A stretch of 64,000 bases of DNA from Corynebacterium mastitidis DSM 44356 (GCF_000375365.1 NZ_AQXB01000002.1:124001-188000); one strand, 5' to 3'. Shown: positions 24,615 through 33,589, counted from the first letter of the stretch. The notes: generated by a model from the letters alone, not told the origin. Numbers and translations are program-made.

Positions 24615-24681
24615 CCGCCCCGAGCGGGCGCCTCGCCGCACCCAAACCCATACCTGAGCCGACCTTGCGCAACTTTTTACC

Positions 24682-24702
24682 CTTGAGCGGAACAAACTCA
24701 AC
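24682..24702. promoter_or_regulatory. HspR operator (HAIR) at clpB
   Basis: CTTGAGC-N7-ACTCAAC matches the HAIR consensus CTTGAGT-N7-ACTCAAG at 12 of 14 positions. It overlaps the -35 of the clpB SigH-type promoter, so HspR binding should block that promoter directly. Confidence 0.8.
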
Positions 24703-24716
24703 CCTGCGCGCGTTGG
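24689..24716 (+). promoter_or_regulatory. SigH-type promoter of clpB
   Basis: GGAAC (24689-24693) and CGTTGG (24711-24716) are separated by 17 bp, identical in both blocks and spacing to the promoter before dnaK. The -35 lies inside the HspR operator. Confidence 0.7.
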
Positions 24717-24818
24717 ACTGGGTGGAACACACAACCGCCCTGCACCGGGGAGTGTCCCGGGCCGTGGCCCCGCTCCGGCGGCCCACGGCGGGCGAGATGA
24801 AGAAAGGCGTAAACGGCA

Positions 24819-27377
24819 ATGAACTCTTTTAACCCCACCACCAAGACCAGCGAGGCCCTGCAGGCGGCCCTGCAGCGGGCCTCGTCCTTGGGCAACCCCG
24901 ATATTCGCCCGGCGCACCTGCTGGTAGCCATCCTCGAGCAGAGCGAGGGTATCGCCTCCCCGGTGCTGCAGGCCGTGGGCGTGGACACGGCGTCGGTGGT
25001 CAGGGAGGCCACCCGCCTGGTGGAGGGCTATCCCAGGGCCCAGGGTTCCAACATGGCCAACCCGAACTTTAACCGCGACGCCCTCAACGCCCTGACGGCC
25101 GCCCAGGAGCTGGCCGGGGAGCTGGGCGATGAGTACGTGTCCACGGAGGTGCTGCTGGCGGGGATCGCCGGGGGTTCCTCGGACGCCGCCGAGCTGCTCA
25201 AGGGCAAGGGGGCCACGCACGAGGCGATCGTGGCGGCGTTTCCCTCGGTGCGCGGGCACACGAAGGTGACCTCGCAGGATCCGGAGGGGCAGTTCCAGGC
25301 CCTAGAGAAATACGCCACGGACCTCACGGCGCGGGCGCGCGAGGGCAAGATCGACCCGGTGATCGGCCGCGACGCGGAGATCCGCCGCGTGGTGCAGGTG
25401 CTTTCCCGCCGGACCAAGAACAACCCGGTGCTCATCGGTGAGCCCGGCGTGGGCAAGACCGCGATCGTGGAGGGGCTGGCGCGGCGCATCGTGGCCGGGG
25501 ACGTCCCGGAGTCGCTGCAGGGCAAGACGCTGTTGTCCCTGGATCTGGGCTCGCTGGTGGCGGGCGCGAAGTATCGCGGCGAGTTCGAGGAGCGGCTCAA
25601 GGCGGTGCTCGATGAGATCAAGGAGTCCGAGGGGCAGGTCATCACGTTCATCGACGAGCTGCACACCATCGTGGGCGCCGGCGCCAGCGGGGATTCCGCG
25701 ATGGACGCGGGCAACATGATTAAGCCGCTGCTGGCGCGCGGCGAGCTGCGCCTGGTGGGTGCCACCACCCTGGACGAGTACCGCAAGTACATCGAGAAGG
25801 ACGCCGCGCTGGAGCGGCGCTTCCAGCAGGTGTACGTGGGCGAGCCTTCGGTGGAGGACGCCGTGGGCATCCTGCGCGGCCTCAAGGAGCGCTACGAGGT
25901 GCACCACGGCGTACGCATTCAGGACTCCGCCCTGGTGGCGGCCGCCGCGCTCTCCGACCGCTACATCACCAACCGCTTCCTCCCGGATAAAGCCATCGAC
26001 CTGGTGGACGAGGCCGCCTCCCGGCTGCGGATGGAGATCGATTCCTCCCCGCAGGAGATCGACGAGGCCCAGCGCGTGGTGCGCCGCCTGGAGATCGAGG
26101 AGCTGGCCCTGCAGAAGGAGACGGACGCGGCCTCGAAGGAGCGCCTGGAGAAGCTGCGCGGCGAGCTGGCCGACGAGAAGGAGAAGCTGGGCGAGCTGAC
26201 GGCGCGGTGGAACAACGAGAAGGGCGCCATCGACGAGGTGCGCGCGGCCAAGGAGGAGCTGGAGCGCCTGCGCGGGGAGTCCGAGATCGCGGAGCGCGAG
26301 GGCGATTACGAGCGCGTCTCCGAGCTGCGCTACGGCAAGATCCCGGCCGCCGAGCGGGCGGTGTCCGAGGCCGAATCCAGGGTGAGCAACGGGGCCAACA
26401 ACTCCATGCTCACCGAGGAGGTGACCCCGGACACCATCGCGGAGGTGGTCTCCGCGTGGACGGGCATTCCCGCCGGAAAGATGCTCCAGGGTGAGACGGA
26501 GAAGCTGCTGCGCATGGAGGAGGAGCTGGGCGCCCGGGTGGTGGGCCAGCGCGAGGCGGTGGAGGCGGTGTCCGACGCGGTGCGCCGGGCCCGCGCCGGG
26601 GTGGCGGACCCGAACCGCCCCACGGGTTCCTTCCTCTTCCTCGGGCCCACGGGCGTGGGCAAGACGGAGCTGGCCAAGGCGCTGGCGGAGTTCCTCTTCG
26701 ACGACGAGCGCGCGATGGTGCGCATCGACATGTCCGAGTACGCGGAGAAGCACTCGGTGGCCCGCCTGGTGGGTGCGCCCCCCGGATACGTGGGCTACGA
26801 CGCGGGCGGCCAGCTCACGGAGGCCGTGCGGCGACGCCCCTACACGGTGGTGCTCTTCGACGAGGTGGAGAAGGCTCACCCGGACGTGTTCGACGTGCTG
26901 CTTCAGGTGCTTGACGACGGCCGCCTCACGGACGGCCAGGGCCGTACCGTGGACTTCCGCAACACCATCCTCATTCTCACGTCCAACCTGGGCGCGGGCG
27001 GCGAGCGGGATCAGGTGATGGAGGCCGTGAAGCACGCCTTCAAGCCGGAGTTCATCAACCGCCTGGACGACGTGGTGATCTTCGACGCGCTGAGTCACGA
27101 GCAGCTCACGCACATCGTGGACATTCAGGTGGGGCAGCTCTCGCGCCGCCTGGAGCAGCGCCGCCTGCGGCTGCATGTTTCCGACGCCGCCCGCGACTGG
27201 CTGGGCGAGCGCGGCTACGATCCGGCCTACGGCGCGCGCCCGCTACGCCGCCTGATCCAGCAGGCCATCGGCGATCAGCTCGCCAAGAAGCTGCTGGCGG
27301 GCGAGGTCGCGGATGGCGATAGGGTGGCTGTGGACGTGGCCGAAGGTGGCGCAAAGTTGGAGATAGCACGCGGGTAG
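24819..27377 (+). CDS. clpB: ATP-dependent disaggregase ClpB
   Basis: The 852-residue protein has the N-terminal Clp repeat domain (residues 1-145), a first AAA+ module with Walker [10 protein letters not shown] and [16 protein letters not shown], and the ClpB-specific coiled-coil middle domain (about 400-525). A second AAA+ module follows with Walker [10 protein letters not shown] and [26 protein letters not shown]. It rescues aggregated proteins together with DnaK/DnaJ/GrpE. Upstream are an HspR operator over a SigH-type promoter and the phased AACAACT array, so it shares the heat-shock control of dnaK and probably has an additional input. A terminator hairpin follows about 50 bp after the stop. 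Confidence 0.98.
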   Translation: MNSFNPTTKTSEALQAALQRASSLGNPDIRPAHLLVAILEQSEGIASPVLQAVGVDTASVVREATRLVEGYPRAQGSNMANPNFNRDALNALTAAQELAGELGDEYVSTEVLLAGIAGGSSDAAELLKGKGATHEAIVAAFPSVRGHTKVTSQDPEGQFQALEKYATDLTARAREGKIDPVIGRDAEIRRVVQVLSRRTKNNPVLIGEPGVGKTAIVEGLARRIVAGDVPESLQGKTLLSLDLGSLVAGAKYRGEFEERLKAVLDEIKESEGQVITFIDELHTIVGAGASGDSAMDAGNMIKPLLARGELRLVGATTLDEYRKYIEKDAALERRFQQVYVGEPSVEDAVGILRGLKERYEVHHGVRIQDSALVAAAALSDRYITNRFLPDKAIDLVDEAASRLRMEIDSSPQEIDEAQRVVRRLEIEELALQKETDAASKERLEKLRGELADEKEKLGELTARWNNEKGAIDEVRAAKEELERLRGESEIAEREGDYERVSELRYGKIPAAERAVSEAESRVSNGANNSMLTEEVTPDTIAEVVSAWTGIPAGKMLQGETEKLLRMEEELGARVVGQREAVEAVSDAVRRARAGVADPNRPTGSFLFLGPTGVGKTELAKALAEFLFDDERAMVRIDMSEYAEKHSVARLVGAPPGYVGYDAGGQLTEAVRRRPYTVVLFDEVEKAHPDVFDVLLQVLDDGRLTDGQGRTVDFRNTILILTSNLGAGGERDQVMEAVKHAFKPEFINRLDDVVIFDALSHEQLTHIVDIQVGQLSRRLEQRRLRLHVSDAARDWLGERGYDPAYGARPLRRLIQQAIGDQLAKKLLAGEVADGDRVAVDVAEGGAKLEIARG

Positions 27378-27424
27378 CGTCTACTTTCCGGCCTTATTTA
27401 GGGCACGAAAGTGGATTGCTATTG

Positions 27425-27445
27425 CCCGCCGCTTGGCGGGTTCTT
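27425..27445 (+). terminator. Rho-independent terminator of clpB
   Basis: CCCGCC-GCTT-GGCGGG followed by TTCTT makes a compact 6-bp stem with tetraloop, 47 bp after the clpB stop and 47 bp before the next gene. Confidence 0.65.
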
Positions 27446-27491
27446 ACACTCACCCTTACCCGTTGCATTCGAGTACAGAAAGGAAAACGCG

Positions 27492-27827
27492 ATGTTTTCT
27501 CGTAAGAACCTTGCCGCTGCGGCGGCCTCTGCCGTGATCGCCACCGGCGTGGTGGCAGCCCCGGCCTTCGCCGAGGAGACCGTGGACCCGGACTACAGCG
27601 TGGCCACCGTGGAGACCCAGCCCGGCGCCGAGGTGGACCCGGACTACAGCGTCACCGAGACCAAGGACATCAAGGACGAGGGCTCCTCGGACTTCGACCT
27701 CTCCGAGCTCTCCTCCGGCTCCTCTTCCGAGGATGAGGCCAAGGGCGACTCCGAGGGCTCCGTGTCCGGCGACACCCTGAGCTTCCTCGGCAAGGCCATC
27801 GAGTTCATCAAGGGGCTCCTGGGCTAA
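27492..27827 (+). CDS. Small secreted acidic protein with amphipathic C-terminal helix
   Basis: This 111-residue protein has a Sec signal peptide (MFSRKNLAAA, hydrophobic core, AxA site AFA before residue 28). The mature part begins with two copies of VDPDYSV (residues 31-37 and 48-54) and continues as an acidic Ser/Asp/Glu-rich stretch. It ends in a short segment, LSFLGKAIEFIKGLLG (96-111), predicted to be an amphipathic, mildly basic helix. The ribosome binding site GAAAGGAAAA is well placed. I do not recognise a family. The layout (acidic spacer, basic amphipathic end) resembles a precursor of a membrane-active or surface-associated peptide, but this is inference. A strong terminator follows directly, so it is transcribed alone or from the clpB side. 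Confidence 0.8.
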   Translation: MFSRKNLAAAAASAVIATGVVAAPAFAEETVDPDYSVATVETQPGAEVDPDYSVTETKDIKDEGSSDFDLSELSSGSSSEDEAKGDSEGSVSGDTLSFLGKAIEFIKGLLG

Positions 27828-27857
27828 GCCGCTAAGGCACAGCCTTCCACATTCTCA

Positions 27858-27897
27858 AAGAAGGGACGCGCCGCGTAGGCGCGTCCCTTCTTTGTTG
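27858..27897 (+). terminator. Strong Rho-independent terminator
   Basis: A perfect 15-bp stem (AAGAAGGGACGCGCC at 27858-27872 and its complement at 27878-27892) with a 5-nt loop is followed by TGTTG. The A/T end of the stem makes it usable in both directions, though only the plus-strand gene is nearby. Confidence 0.85.
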
Positions 27898-27992
27898 CGC
27901 TTATGGTGCGTCGGCCCGCCTGCGCGCGGGTAAAAGCGCCGCGCGGTGGGGGTAGAGGCGCGCGTAGGTCTCCTTACTATTAGAGTAAAGGC

Positions 27993-29099
27993 GTGTCCGT
28001 AACACTAATTTTCGCGTTCGCCGCCGTTGCCCTCGTGATCGCCGCCGCCTTGTGGTGGCTCGATACGCGGGGCCGCAGGGATCATTCTGCGGTGCCGGAT
28101 TCCGCCGAGGCCGCCCGGGAGGTGGCCCCCGAGGGCGAGGCGGAGCCCGAGACGGAGCGGCGCGCGCCGTCGCGCCTGGCGATGCCGGGGCAGGGCCGCC
28201 GCGAGCGGCGCGCCTGGGCCCAGGAGGCGGGCTTTGACTTTGCCCGCACGGATGACGCCCTGGCGCAGGAGTGGCGGCGGGGGGCCGCCGCCTCCGGGGC
28301 CACCGCGCATGACGTGGTCACGGGCGTGAGCGAGGGGCACGAGTTCACCCTGGCGGACCTGGGCTCCACCACGGTGCTGGCGGTGCGCCGAGGCGCGTTC
28401 TCCGACGTGGTGGTGGACTTCCGCCGCCCGGACGTGACCTGGGACGCCTCGGAGGATCTCAAGGAGTGCGGCGAGGTGGAGGGCTTCGCCTGCTTTAGCA
28501 CGGACGTGGAGGCCGCGCGCCGCCTGAACGACGAGCGCGTGAGCGCGGCGCTGGAGGCCATGCCGGACTTTGTGCGCGCCGTGTGGTGCGAGGCTAACTG
28601 GGCCCTGGCCCAGCTCGATCGCGGCACGCACGGGCACGACTGGGAGGCCATCATCGCCCCGATGACCTGGCTTGCGGACGCCGCCCACGCCCTTCCCCCG
28701 CGCTCCGCCGCACCCCTGGCGCTGGACGAGGCCCTGCCCTCCCGGCTCATGCCGCCCCCCGAGGCCGCCCCGGCCCCGGAGCGGGAGCGAGAGCCCGAGG
28801 ACGGCGAGCAGGAGGAGAAGGAGAAGCCCGCCGTGCTGCGCCCCGAGGAGCCGGTGAGGCTGCCCACCCGCACCCGGACGCAGTCCCGGGGCGTGGTGGA
28901 GCCGCGCCCGGTGGGCGGGGACGAGGTGCCCGGCATCGCGGACCGCGCCGAGGAGCCCTCGGACTACCGGGGCACCAGGGTGCTGCGCCTCAACGACGGC
29001 GGCCCCTCCATCTTTGACGACCTGGCGGAGAAGCTGGGGCGCGATCCCCTGGAGCATCTGCGCGGCCACAATCTCCCGGAACAAAAGGAAGGTAAGTAG
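27993..29099 (+). CDS. Membrane-anchored conserved protein upstream of pyrE
   Basis: The 368-residue protein has one N-terminal membrane helix (residues 3-23). A cytoplasmic folded region follows (about 65-240) with WAQEAGFDFARTDDALAQEW, TLADLGSTTVLAVRRGAFSDVVVDFRR and FACFSTDVEAARRLNDERV, then a Pro/Glu/Arg-rich stretch and a short conserved tail (RVLRLNDGGPSIFDDLAEKLGRDPLEH). I know no function; proteins of this shape are conserved in corynebacteria at this place. The GTG start lies six bases after a -10-like TAGAGT (27981-27986), so a leaderless transcript is likely. It ends three bases before pyrE, suggesting one operon with pyrE and the methyltransferase gene. Confidence 0.75.
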   Translation: MSVTLIFAFAAVALVIAAALWWLDTRGRRDHSAVPDSAEAAREVAPEGEAEPETERRAPSRLAMPGQGRRERRAWAQEAGFDFARTDDALAQEWRRGAAASGATAHDVVTGVSEGHEFTLADLGSTTVLAVRRGAFSDVVVDFRRPDVTWDASEDLKECGEVEGFACFSTDVEAARRLNDERVSAALEAMPDFVRAVWCEANWALAQLDRGTHGHDWEAIIAPMTWLADAAHALPPRSAAPLALDEALPSRLMPPPEAAPAPEREREPEDGEQEEKEKPAVLRPEEPVRLPTRTRTQSRGVVEPRPVGGDEVPGIADRAEEPSDYRGTRVLRLNDGGPSIFDDLAEKLGRDPLEHLRGHNLPEQKEGK

Positions 29100-29102
29100 A
29101 CG

Positions 29103-29654
29103 ATGTCCCCTCAGGTATCGCAGGAGGCCCGCGCGGAGCTGGCCGGGCTGGTCAAGGAGCTGGCCGTGGTGCATGGCCGCGTGACGCTCTCCTCCGGCAA
29201 GGAGGCCGATTACTACGTGGACCTGCGCCGCGCCACGCTGCACCACCGCGCCTCGCGGCTCATCGGCTCCCTGCTGCGGGAGCTGACCGCGGACTGGGAC
29301 TACGTGGCCGTGGGCGGCCTGACCCTGGGCGCGGACCCGGTGGCCGCCTCCGTGATGCACGCCGGGGGCCGCGAGATCGACGCCTTCGTGGTGCGCAAGG
29401 AGACCAAGAAGCACGGCATGCAGCGCCGCATCGAGGGCCCGGACGTGACCGGAAAGAGGGTGCTGGTGGTGGAGGACACCACCACCACCGGAAACTCCCC
29501 GCTCACGGCGGTGGAGGCCCTGCGGGAGGCCGGGGCCGAGGTCGTGGGCGTGGCCACCGTGGTGGACCGTGCCACGGGCGCGGACGCGGTGCTGGCGGAC
29601 GCGGGGCTGGAGTACCGCTTCCTCCTGGGCCTGGAGGACCTGGGGCTTGACTGA
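29103..29654 (+). CDS. pyrE: Orotate phosphoribosyltransferase
   Basis: The 183-residue enzyme joins orotate and PRPP to make orotidine monophosphate in de novo pyrimidine synthesis. The PRPP-binding motif VLVVEDTTTTGNSP is at about residues 121-134. The flexible catalytic loop with VRKETKKHGMQRRIEG and the N-terminal VTLSSGKEADYYVDLRR are typical of PyrE. It starts three bases after the preceding membrane-protein gene, and its 3' end overlaps the start of the methyltransferase gene by eight bases. Confidence 0.95.
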   Translation: MSPQVSQEARAELAGLVKELAVVHGRVTLSSGKEADYYVDLRRATLHHRASRLIGSLLRELTADWDYVAVGGLTLGADPVAASVMHAGGREIDAFVVRKETKKHGMQRRIEGPDVTGKRVLVVEDTTTTGNSPLTAVEALREAGAEVVGVATVVDRATGADAVLADAGLEYRFLLGLEDLGLD

Positions 29655-30300
29655 CGCGCCCGCGCCCGGCCCCACGGAGTGGGGCGAGGGCCGTCACGGG
29701 GTGGGGCCCTGGGAGGGGCCGCCGCCCGAGGACCCCCGCCTGGACCCGGAGCTGCTGGCCCAGGGGGATCGCCGCAACGTGGTGGACGCCTACCGCTACT
29801 GGCGCCGCGAGGCCATCGTGGCGGACATCGATACCCGCCGTCACCCGCTGCACGTGGCGATTGAGAACTTTGAGAACGACGCCAACATCGGCACCGTGGT
29901 GCGCACCGCCAACGCCTTCGCCGTGGATACCGTGCACATCGTGGGGCGCAGGCGGTGGAACAGGCGCGGGGCGATGGTCACGGACCGCTACCAGCACCTG
30001 CGCCACCACGCCACGGTGGAGGATCTGATGGGGTGGGCCGCCGGGGAGAAGATCGCGGTGGTGGCGATCGATAACACTCCGGGAAGCGTGCCCCTGGAGA
30101 CCGCCGAGCTGCCCCGGCGCTGCGTGCTGCTGTTCGGGCAGGAGGGCCCCGGGGTGACCCCGCAGGCGCAGGAGGCGGCGGTGATGACCTGCTCGATCGC
30201 CCAGTTTGGCTCCACCCGCTCCATCAACGCCGGGGTGGCGGCGGGCATCGCCATGCACGCCTGGGTGCGGCAGCACGCGGATCTGCGCCGCGCGTGGTGA
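29647..30300 (+). CDS. SpoU/TrmH family RNA 2'-O-methyltransferase
   Basis: The 217-residue SPOUT methyltransferase has motif 1 ENFENDANIGTVVRTANAF, motif 2 VLLFGQEGPGVTP and motif 3 SIAQFGSTRSINAGVAAGIA, which form the trefoil-knot S-adenosylmethionine site. The target (tRNA Gm18 or an rRNA position) cannot be told. The frame has no ATG near its beginning. I chose TTG at 29647, which overlaps the pyrE end by eight bases; a later GTG near 29680 would remove the Pro/Gly-rich first residues without touching the conserved domain, so the start is uncertain. Confidence 0.88.
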   Translation: MTDAPAPGPTEWGEGRHGVGPWEGPPPEDPRLDPELLAQGDRRNVVDAYRYWRREAIVADIDTRRHPLHVAIENFENDANIGTVVRTANAFAVDTVHIVGRRRWNRRGAMVTDRYQHLRHHATVEDLMGWAAGEKIAVVAIDNTPGSVPLETAELPRRCVLLFGQEGPGVTPQAQEAAVMTCSIAQFGSTRSINAGVAAGIAMHAWVRQHADLRRAW

Positions 30301-30359
30301 ATCTTGGTTAGGATCGTGGGGGACAACACCACCGAGACACAGTGTGAGGCTTAGGGATA

Positions 30360-31559
30360 GTGCTGGAAAAATGGTCGCACCGGGCGGATCTGGCGGAGAC
30401 CGCCATGAACGATCGTCACGCGAGCCGTCTGTGGGGTATTCCCCGCACCAATCTCGCGGTGGTGGCCTGGCCCCCTACCTCCAAGGACAAGCTCTTTATC
30501 CGCTGGCACTACTGGTGGCAGGCCCATTACCTGGATTGCCTGCTGGACGCCTACTCCCGCCGCAGCACCAACGCGCGGCGCGTGCGCATCCAGGAGACGA
30601 TGCGCGGGATTCGCTGGCGCAACCGCAACAAGCTGGTGCGCAACCGCTACTACGACGATAAGGCGTGGCTGGCGCTGGCTCTGGGCCGGGCCGAGGGCAT
30701 GAAGAAGATGAAGCGCCCCAAGCAGCTCGAGGCCCTAGAGTTCAACATCCTCAGCGGCATCGACGGCCTCACCGGGGTGCTGCCCTGGCGCACCGGGGAG
30801 ACCTTCTACAACGTCCCCTCCAACGGCCCGGCCGCGATCATGATGGCGCGCACGGGACGCCTGGAGCAGGCGATGTCCGTTGTGGACTGGATACTGGACA
30901 CGCTCATCAACGACGACGGCCTCATCATGGACGGCCTGCGGATGCGCATGCACGGCCCCGAGCTGGTGCGCGATATTCACCCCTACTGCCAGGGCGTGAC
31001 CATCGGCGCCTGCCTGGAGATCGCGCTGCGGCTGCGCGAGCGCGCGGGTTTTACCCAGGACGAGGTGGTGGCCTACGAGGATGCCGAGCGCGTGGACGAC
31101 TCGATGAAGTACATCACCGCCCTGCGCTCCATCGTGCAGGCCGTGGCCAGGGGCATGGCCACCCCGCAGGGCGTGATCGACTGGGACACCGGCGAGGGCG
31201 ACGGCGGGCTGTTCAAGGGCATCCTGGTGCGCTACCTCGCGGACGTGGCGGTGCGCCTGCCCGCGGATTCCCCCACCAACCGGGCCACCAAGAAGGTGGC
31301 CGCGAAGCTGGTGCTGGCCTCGGCGGAGAGCGTGTGGAACCACCGCCTGGAGGTGGACGGCCTGCCGATCTTTGCCACCGACTGGACCGACGACGCCCGC
31401 CTGCCGCACAACTTCGGCCTGGGGCCCAAGAGCCTCGCGGAGACGGCCGGGGTGATCCGCATCGACGAGCGCGACCTCTCGGTGCAGCTCTCCGGCTGGA
31501 TGCTCATCGAGGCCGCCGCGCGGGTGCAGGAGCACCTGGAGGAGGGCGGCGCCCGCTAG
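30360..31559 (+). CDS. Glycoside hydrolase family 76 protein, no signal peptide
   Basis: The 399-residue protein is an alpha/alpha-barrel glycosidase of the GH76 (alpha-1,6-mannanase) type. The paired catalytic acids are seen in NRYYDDKAWLALAL (Asp-Asp, about residues 99-100), with LPWRTGETFYNVPSNGPAAIMMAR and LINDDGLIMDGLR following. It lacks a signal peptide and membrane helix, unlike the secreted GH76 enzymes of gut bacteria, so it probably acts in the cytoplasm or leaves by another route. Corynebacterial envelope glycans contain an alpha-1,6-mannan core (lipomannan), a plausible but unproven substrate. The start is a GTG at 30360; the ribosome binding site is weak. Confidence 0.82.
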   Translation: MLEKWSHRADLAETAMNDRHASRLWGIPRTNLAVVAWPPTSKDKLFIRWHYWWQAHYLDCLLDAYSRRSTNARRVRIQETMRGIRWRNRNKLVRNRYYDDKAWLALALGRAEGMKKMKRPKQLEALEFNILSGIDGLTGVLPWRTGETFYNVPSNGPAAIMMARTGRLEQAMSVVDWILDTLINDDGLIMDGLRMRMHGPELVRDIHPYCQGVTIGACLEIALRLRERAGFTQDEVVAYEDAERVDDSMKYITALRSIVQAVARGMATPQGVIDWDTGEGDGGLFKGILVRYLADVAVRLPADSPTNRATKKVAAKLVLASAESVWNHRLEVDGLPIFATDWTDDARLPHNFGLGPKSLAETAGVIRIDERDLSVQLSGWMLIEAAARVQEHLEEGGAR

Positions 31560-31625
31560 GCGTCGGCAGGGCCGTGCTGGTGGTGCCGCCTGTGCTGGTT
31601 CGTGCCACCCGCGCCGCGCGGGGGC

Positions 31626-32300
31626 TTAGCGGCGGCGCGAGGCGAGGAACTGCTTGCCCGCCCCGATGATCCCGGGCAGCACGGAGAGGAACACGATGAG
31701 CAGGAAGATGGCCTCGATGTTCTCCCGGATGAAGGTGTACTGCCCCAGCCAGGCGCCCAGCAGGGTCACGCCGCCGCCCCAGAGCAGGCCGCCGAGGACG
31801 TTGAAGGTGATAAAGACCCGGTAGCGCATGCCGGACATGCCCGCCACGAGGGGGGCGTAGGTGCGCACGATGGGCACGAAGCGGCAGATGATGACGGTGA
31901 TGGGGCCGTGCTTTTCAAAGAACTCGTGGGACTGGGCCAGGTACTCCTGCTTGAAAAAGCGGCCGTCGGGGCGCTTTTGGAGGGCGTGCCCGAAGCGGGA
32001 GCCGATGAGGTAGCCCACCTGATCGCCCGCGATGGCGGCGATCACGCACACGAGCACCACCAGCCACAGCGGTGCGAAGGGGTCCGGCTGCACGGAGAGC
32101 ATGCCGCCGGTGAAGAGGAGGGAATCCCCGGGCAGGAGGGGGAACAGGAGGCCGGACTCGATGAAGACCACGAGGGCCATGCCGGGGAGGATGAGGGAGC
32201 CGAAGGGGCCCGATCCGCTGAGCAGGTACATGGGGTCGAGCCATTCGGGGCCGAGCGCCAGGGTATCCACGGTGCCAGCGGCGGCGAGGGTGCTTATCAT
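31626..32300 (-). CDS. DedA family membrane protein
   Basis: The 224-residue protein has the DedA/SNARE-associated motif pattern: LPGMALVVFIESGLLFPLLPGD (glutamate in the first reentrant segment), GDQVGYLIGSRFG and ICRFVPIVRTYAPLVAGMSGM, with four to six membrane segments. DedA proteins flip phospholipids or polyprenyl phosphates such as undecaprenyl-phosphate, and support membrane homeostasis. The ATG at 32300 is chosen because the frame upstream is Arg/Pro-rich noise; AAGGA sits close before it, and a -10-like TACGCT is also near. It converges with the GH76 gene and diverges from fba. Confidence 0.88.
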   Translation of the reverse strand: MISTLAAAGTVDTLALGPEWLDPMYLLSGSGPFGSLILPGMALVVFIESGLLFPLLPGDSLLFTGGMLSVQPDPFAPLWLVVLVCVIAAIAGDQVGYLIGSRFGHALQKRPDGRFFKQEYLAQSHEFFEKHGPITVIICRFVPIVRTYAPLVAGMSGMRYRVFITFNVLGGLLWGGGVTLLGAWLGQYTFIRENIEAIFLLIVFLSVLPGIIGAGKQFLASRRR

Positions 32301-32542
32301 GGTCCTTAGCGTAGGCGGGGCGGCGCGGGGCCCACAATGCGCCCCGCAGGGGGCGGCGTGCCGACGGCGCGCGGGGCGTAGAGAAGCGAGAGGCGATGCC
32401 CGATGGTTTTTGTTTTCGCCCGAACGTGTGGCTTTCTCTCGGGGTCGAGGGCCGAGGCGGAGTACGATGGTTGTTGGCATAATCGGTAGAGAGATCACGC
32501 GCCTGCGGCGTGTGCGACGATCACGACATCTGAGGAGTTTTC

Positions 32543-33577
32543 ATGCCCATCGCAACCCCTGAGGTTTATAACGAAATGCTCGATCGCGCGAAGAAGGAGG
32601 GCTTTGCCTACCCCGCGATCAACTGCACCTCGTCGGAAACGATCAACGCAGCGCTCAAGGGCTTCGCGGAGGCGGAGTCCGACGGCATCATCCAGTTCTC
32701 CACCGGCGGCGCGGAGTTCGGCTCCGGCCTGGCGGTTAAGAACAAGGTGGCGGGCGCCTGCGCGCTGGCCGCCTTTGCCCACGAGGCCGCCAAGCACTAC
32801 GGCATCAACGTGGCCCTGCACACCGACCACTGCCAGAAGGAGGTGCTGGACGAGTACGTGCGCCCCCTGATCGCCATCTCCCAGGAGCGCGTGGATCGCG
32901 GCGAGCTGCCCCTCTTCCAGTCCCACATGTGGGACGGCTCCGCCATCCAGATCGACGAGAACCTGGAGATCGCCCAGGAGCTGCTGGCCAAGGCCAAGGC
33001 CGCCAACATCATCCTCGAGGTGGAGATCGGCGTGGTCGGCGGCGAGGAGGACGGCGTGCAGGCCAAGGCCGGCGCCAACCTCTACACCACCCCGGAGGAC
33101 TTCGAAAAGACCATCGATGCCTTGGGTACCGGCGAGAACGGCCGCTACCTGCTGGCCGCCACCTTCGGCAACGTCCACGGCGTGTACAAGCCCGGCAACG
33201 TGAAGCTGCGCCCCGAGGTGCTCCTTGAGGGCCAGCAGGTGGCCCGCAAGAAGCTGGGTCTGGCGGACGACGCCCTGGCCTTTGACTTTGTGTTCCACGG
33301 CGGCTCCGGCTCCGAGAAGGAGAAGATCGAGGAGGCGCTGCGCTACGGCGTGATCAAGATGAACGTGGACACGGACACCCAGTACGCCTTCACCCGCCCC
33401 GTGGCCGGCCACATGTTCTCCAACTACGACGGCGTGTTCAAGATCGACGGCGAGGTGGGCAACAAGAAGGTCTACGACCCCCGCTCCTACATGAAGAAGG
33501 CCGAGCAGTCCATGTCCGAGCGCGTGGTGGAGGCCTGCCAGGACCTGCACTCCGTGGGCACCTCCGTGAGCAAGTAA
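32543..33577 (+). CDS. fba: Fructose-bisphosphate aldolase, class II
   Basis: The 344-residue zinc aldolase cleaves fructose 1,6-bisphosphate to the two triose phosphates in glycolysis and gluconeogenesis. It has the zinc-binding and catalytic region NVALHTDHCQKE (about residues 91-102), LEVEIGVVGGEEDGV, FGNVHGVYKPGNVKL and FHGGSGSEKEKIEEAL, which are class II signatures. The ribosome binding site TGAGGAG lies just before the ATG. Position between dedA and the FUSC gene, close to purA, matches corynebacterial gene order. Confidence 0.98.
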   Translation: MPIATPEVYNEMLDRAKKEGFAYPAINCTSSETINAALKGFAEAESDGIIQFSTGGAEFGSGLAVKNKVAGACALAAFAHEAAKHYGINVALHTDHCQKEVLDEYVRPLIAISQERVDRGELPLFQSHMWDGSAIQIDENLEIAQELLAKAKAANIILEVEIGVVGGEEDGVQAKAGANLYTTPEDFEKTIDALGTGENGRYLLAATFGNVHGVYKPGNVKLRPEVLLEGQQVARKKLGLADDALAFDFVFHGGSGSEKEKIEEALRYGVIKMNVDTDTQYAFTRPVAGHMFSNYDGVFKIDGEVGNKKVYDPRSYMKKAEQSMSERVVEACQDLHSVGTSVSK

Positions 33578-33589
33578 CCCTCGCCTGTT

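Larger units (their letters stand above)
24426..24818. other. 393-bp regulatory region before clpB
   Basis: No gene is visible. In order it holds a hairpin after gltS, an array of seven AACAACT/AGTTGTT elements (24504-24614), a spacer, and then the overlapping HspR operator and SigH-type promoter of clpB. The start of clpB lies about 100 bp after the -10 element, so the transcript has an untranslated leader of roughly 95 bases ending in AAGAAAGG. Confidence 0.75.

Noticed and set aside
24504..24615. CRISPR array or mobile element remnant
   Set aside because: The repeat unit is only seven bases with 11-bp period, with no spacers of constant 30-40 bp and no cas genes or transposase nearby.
25302..27176. 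624-codon minus-strand open frame opposite clpB
   Set aside because: Same GC-bias artefact as opposite dnaK; clpB is certain.
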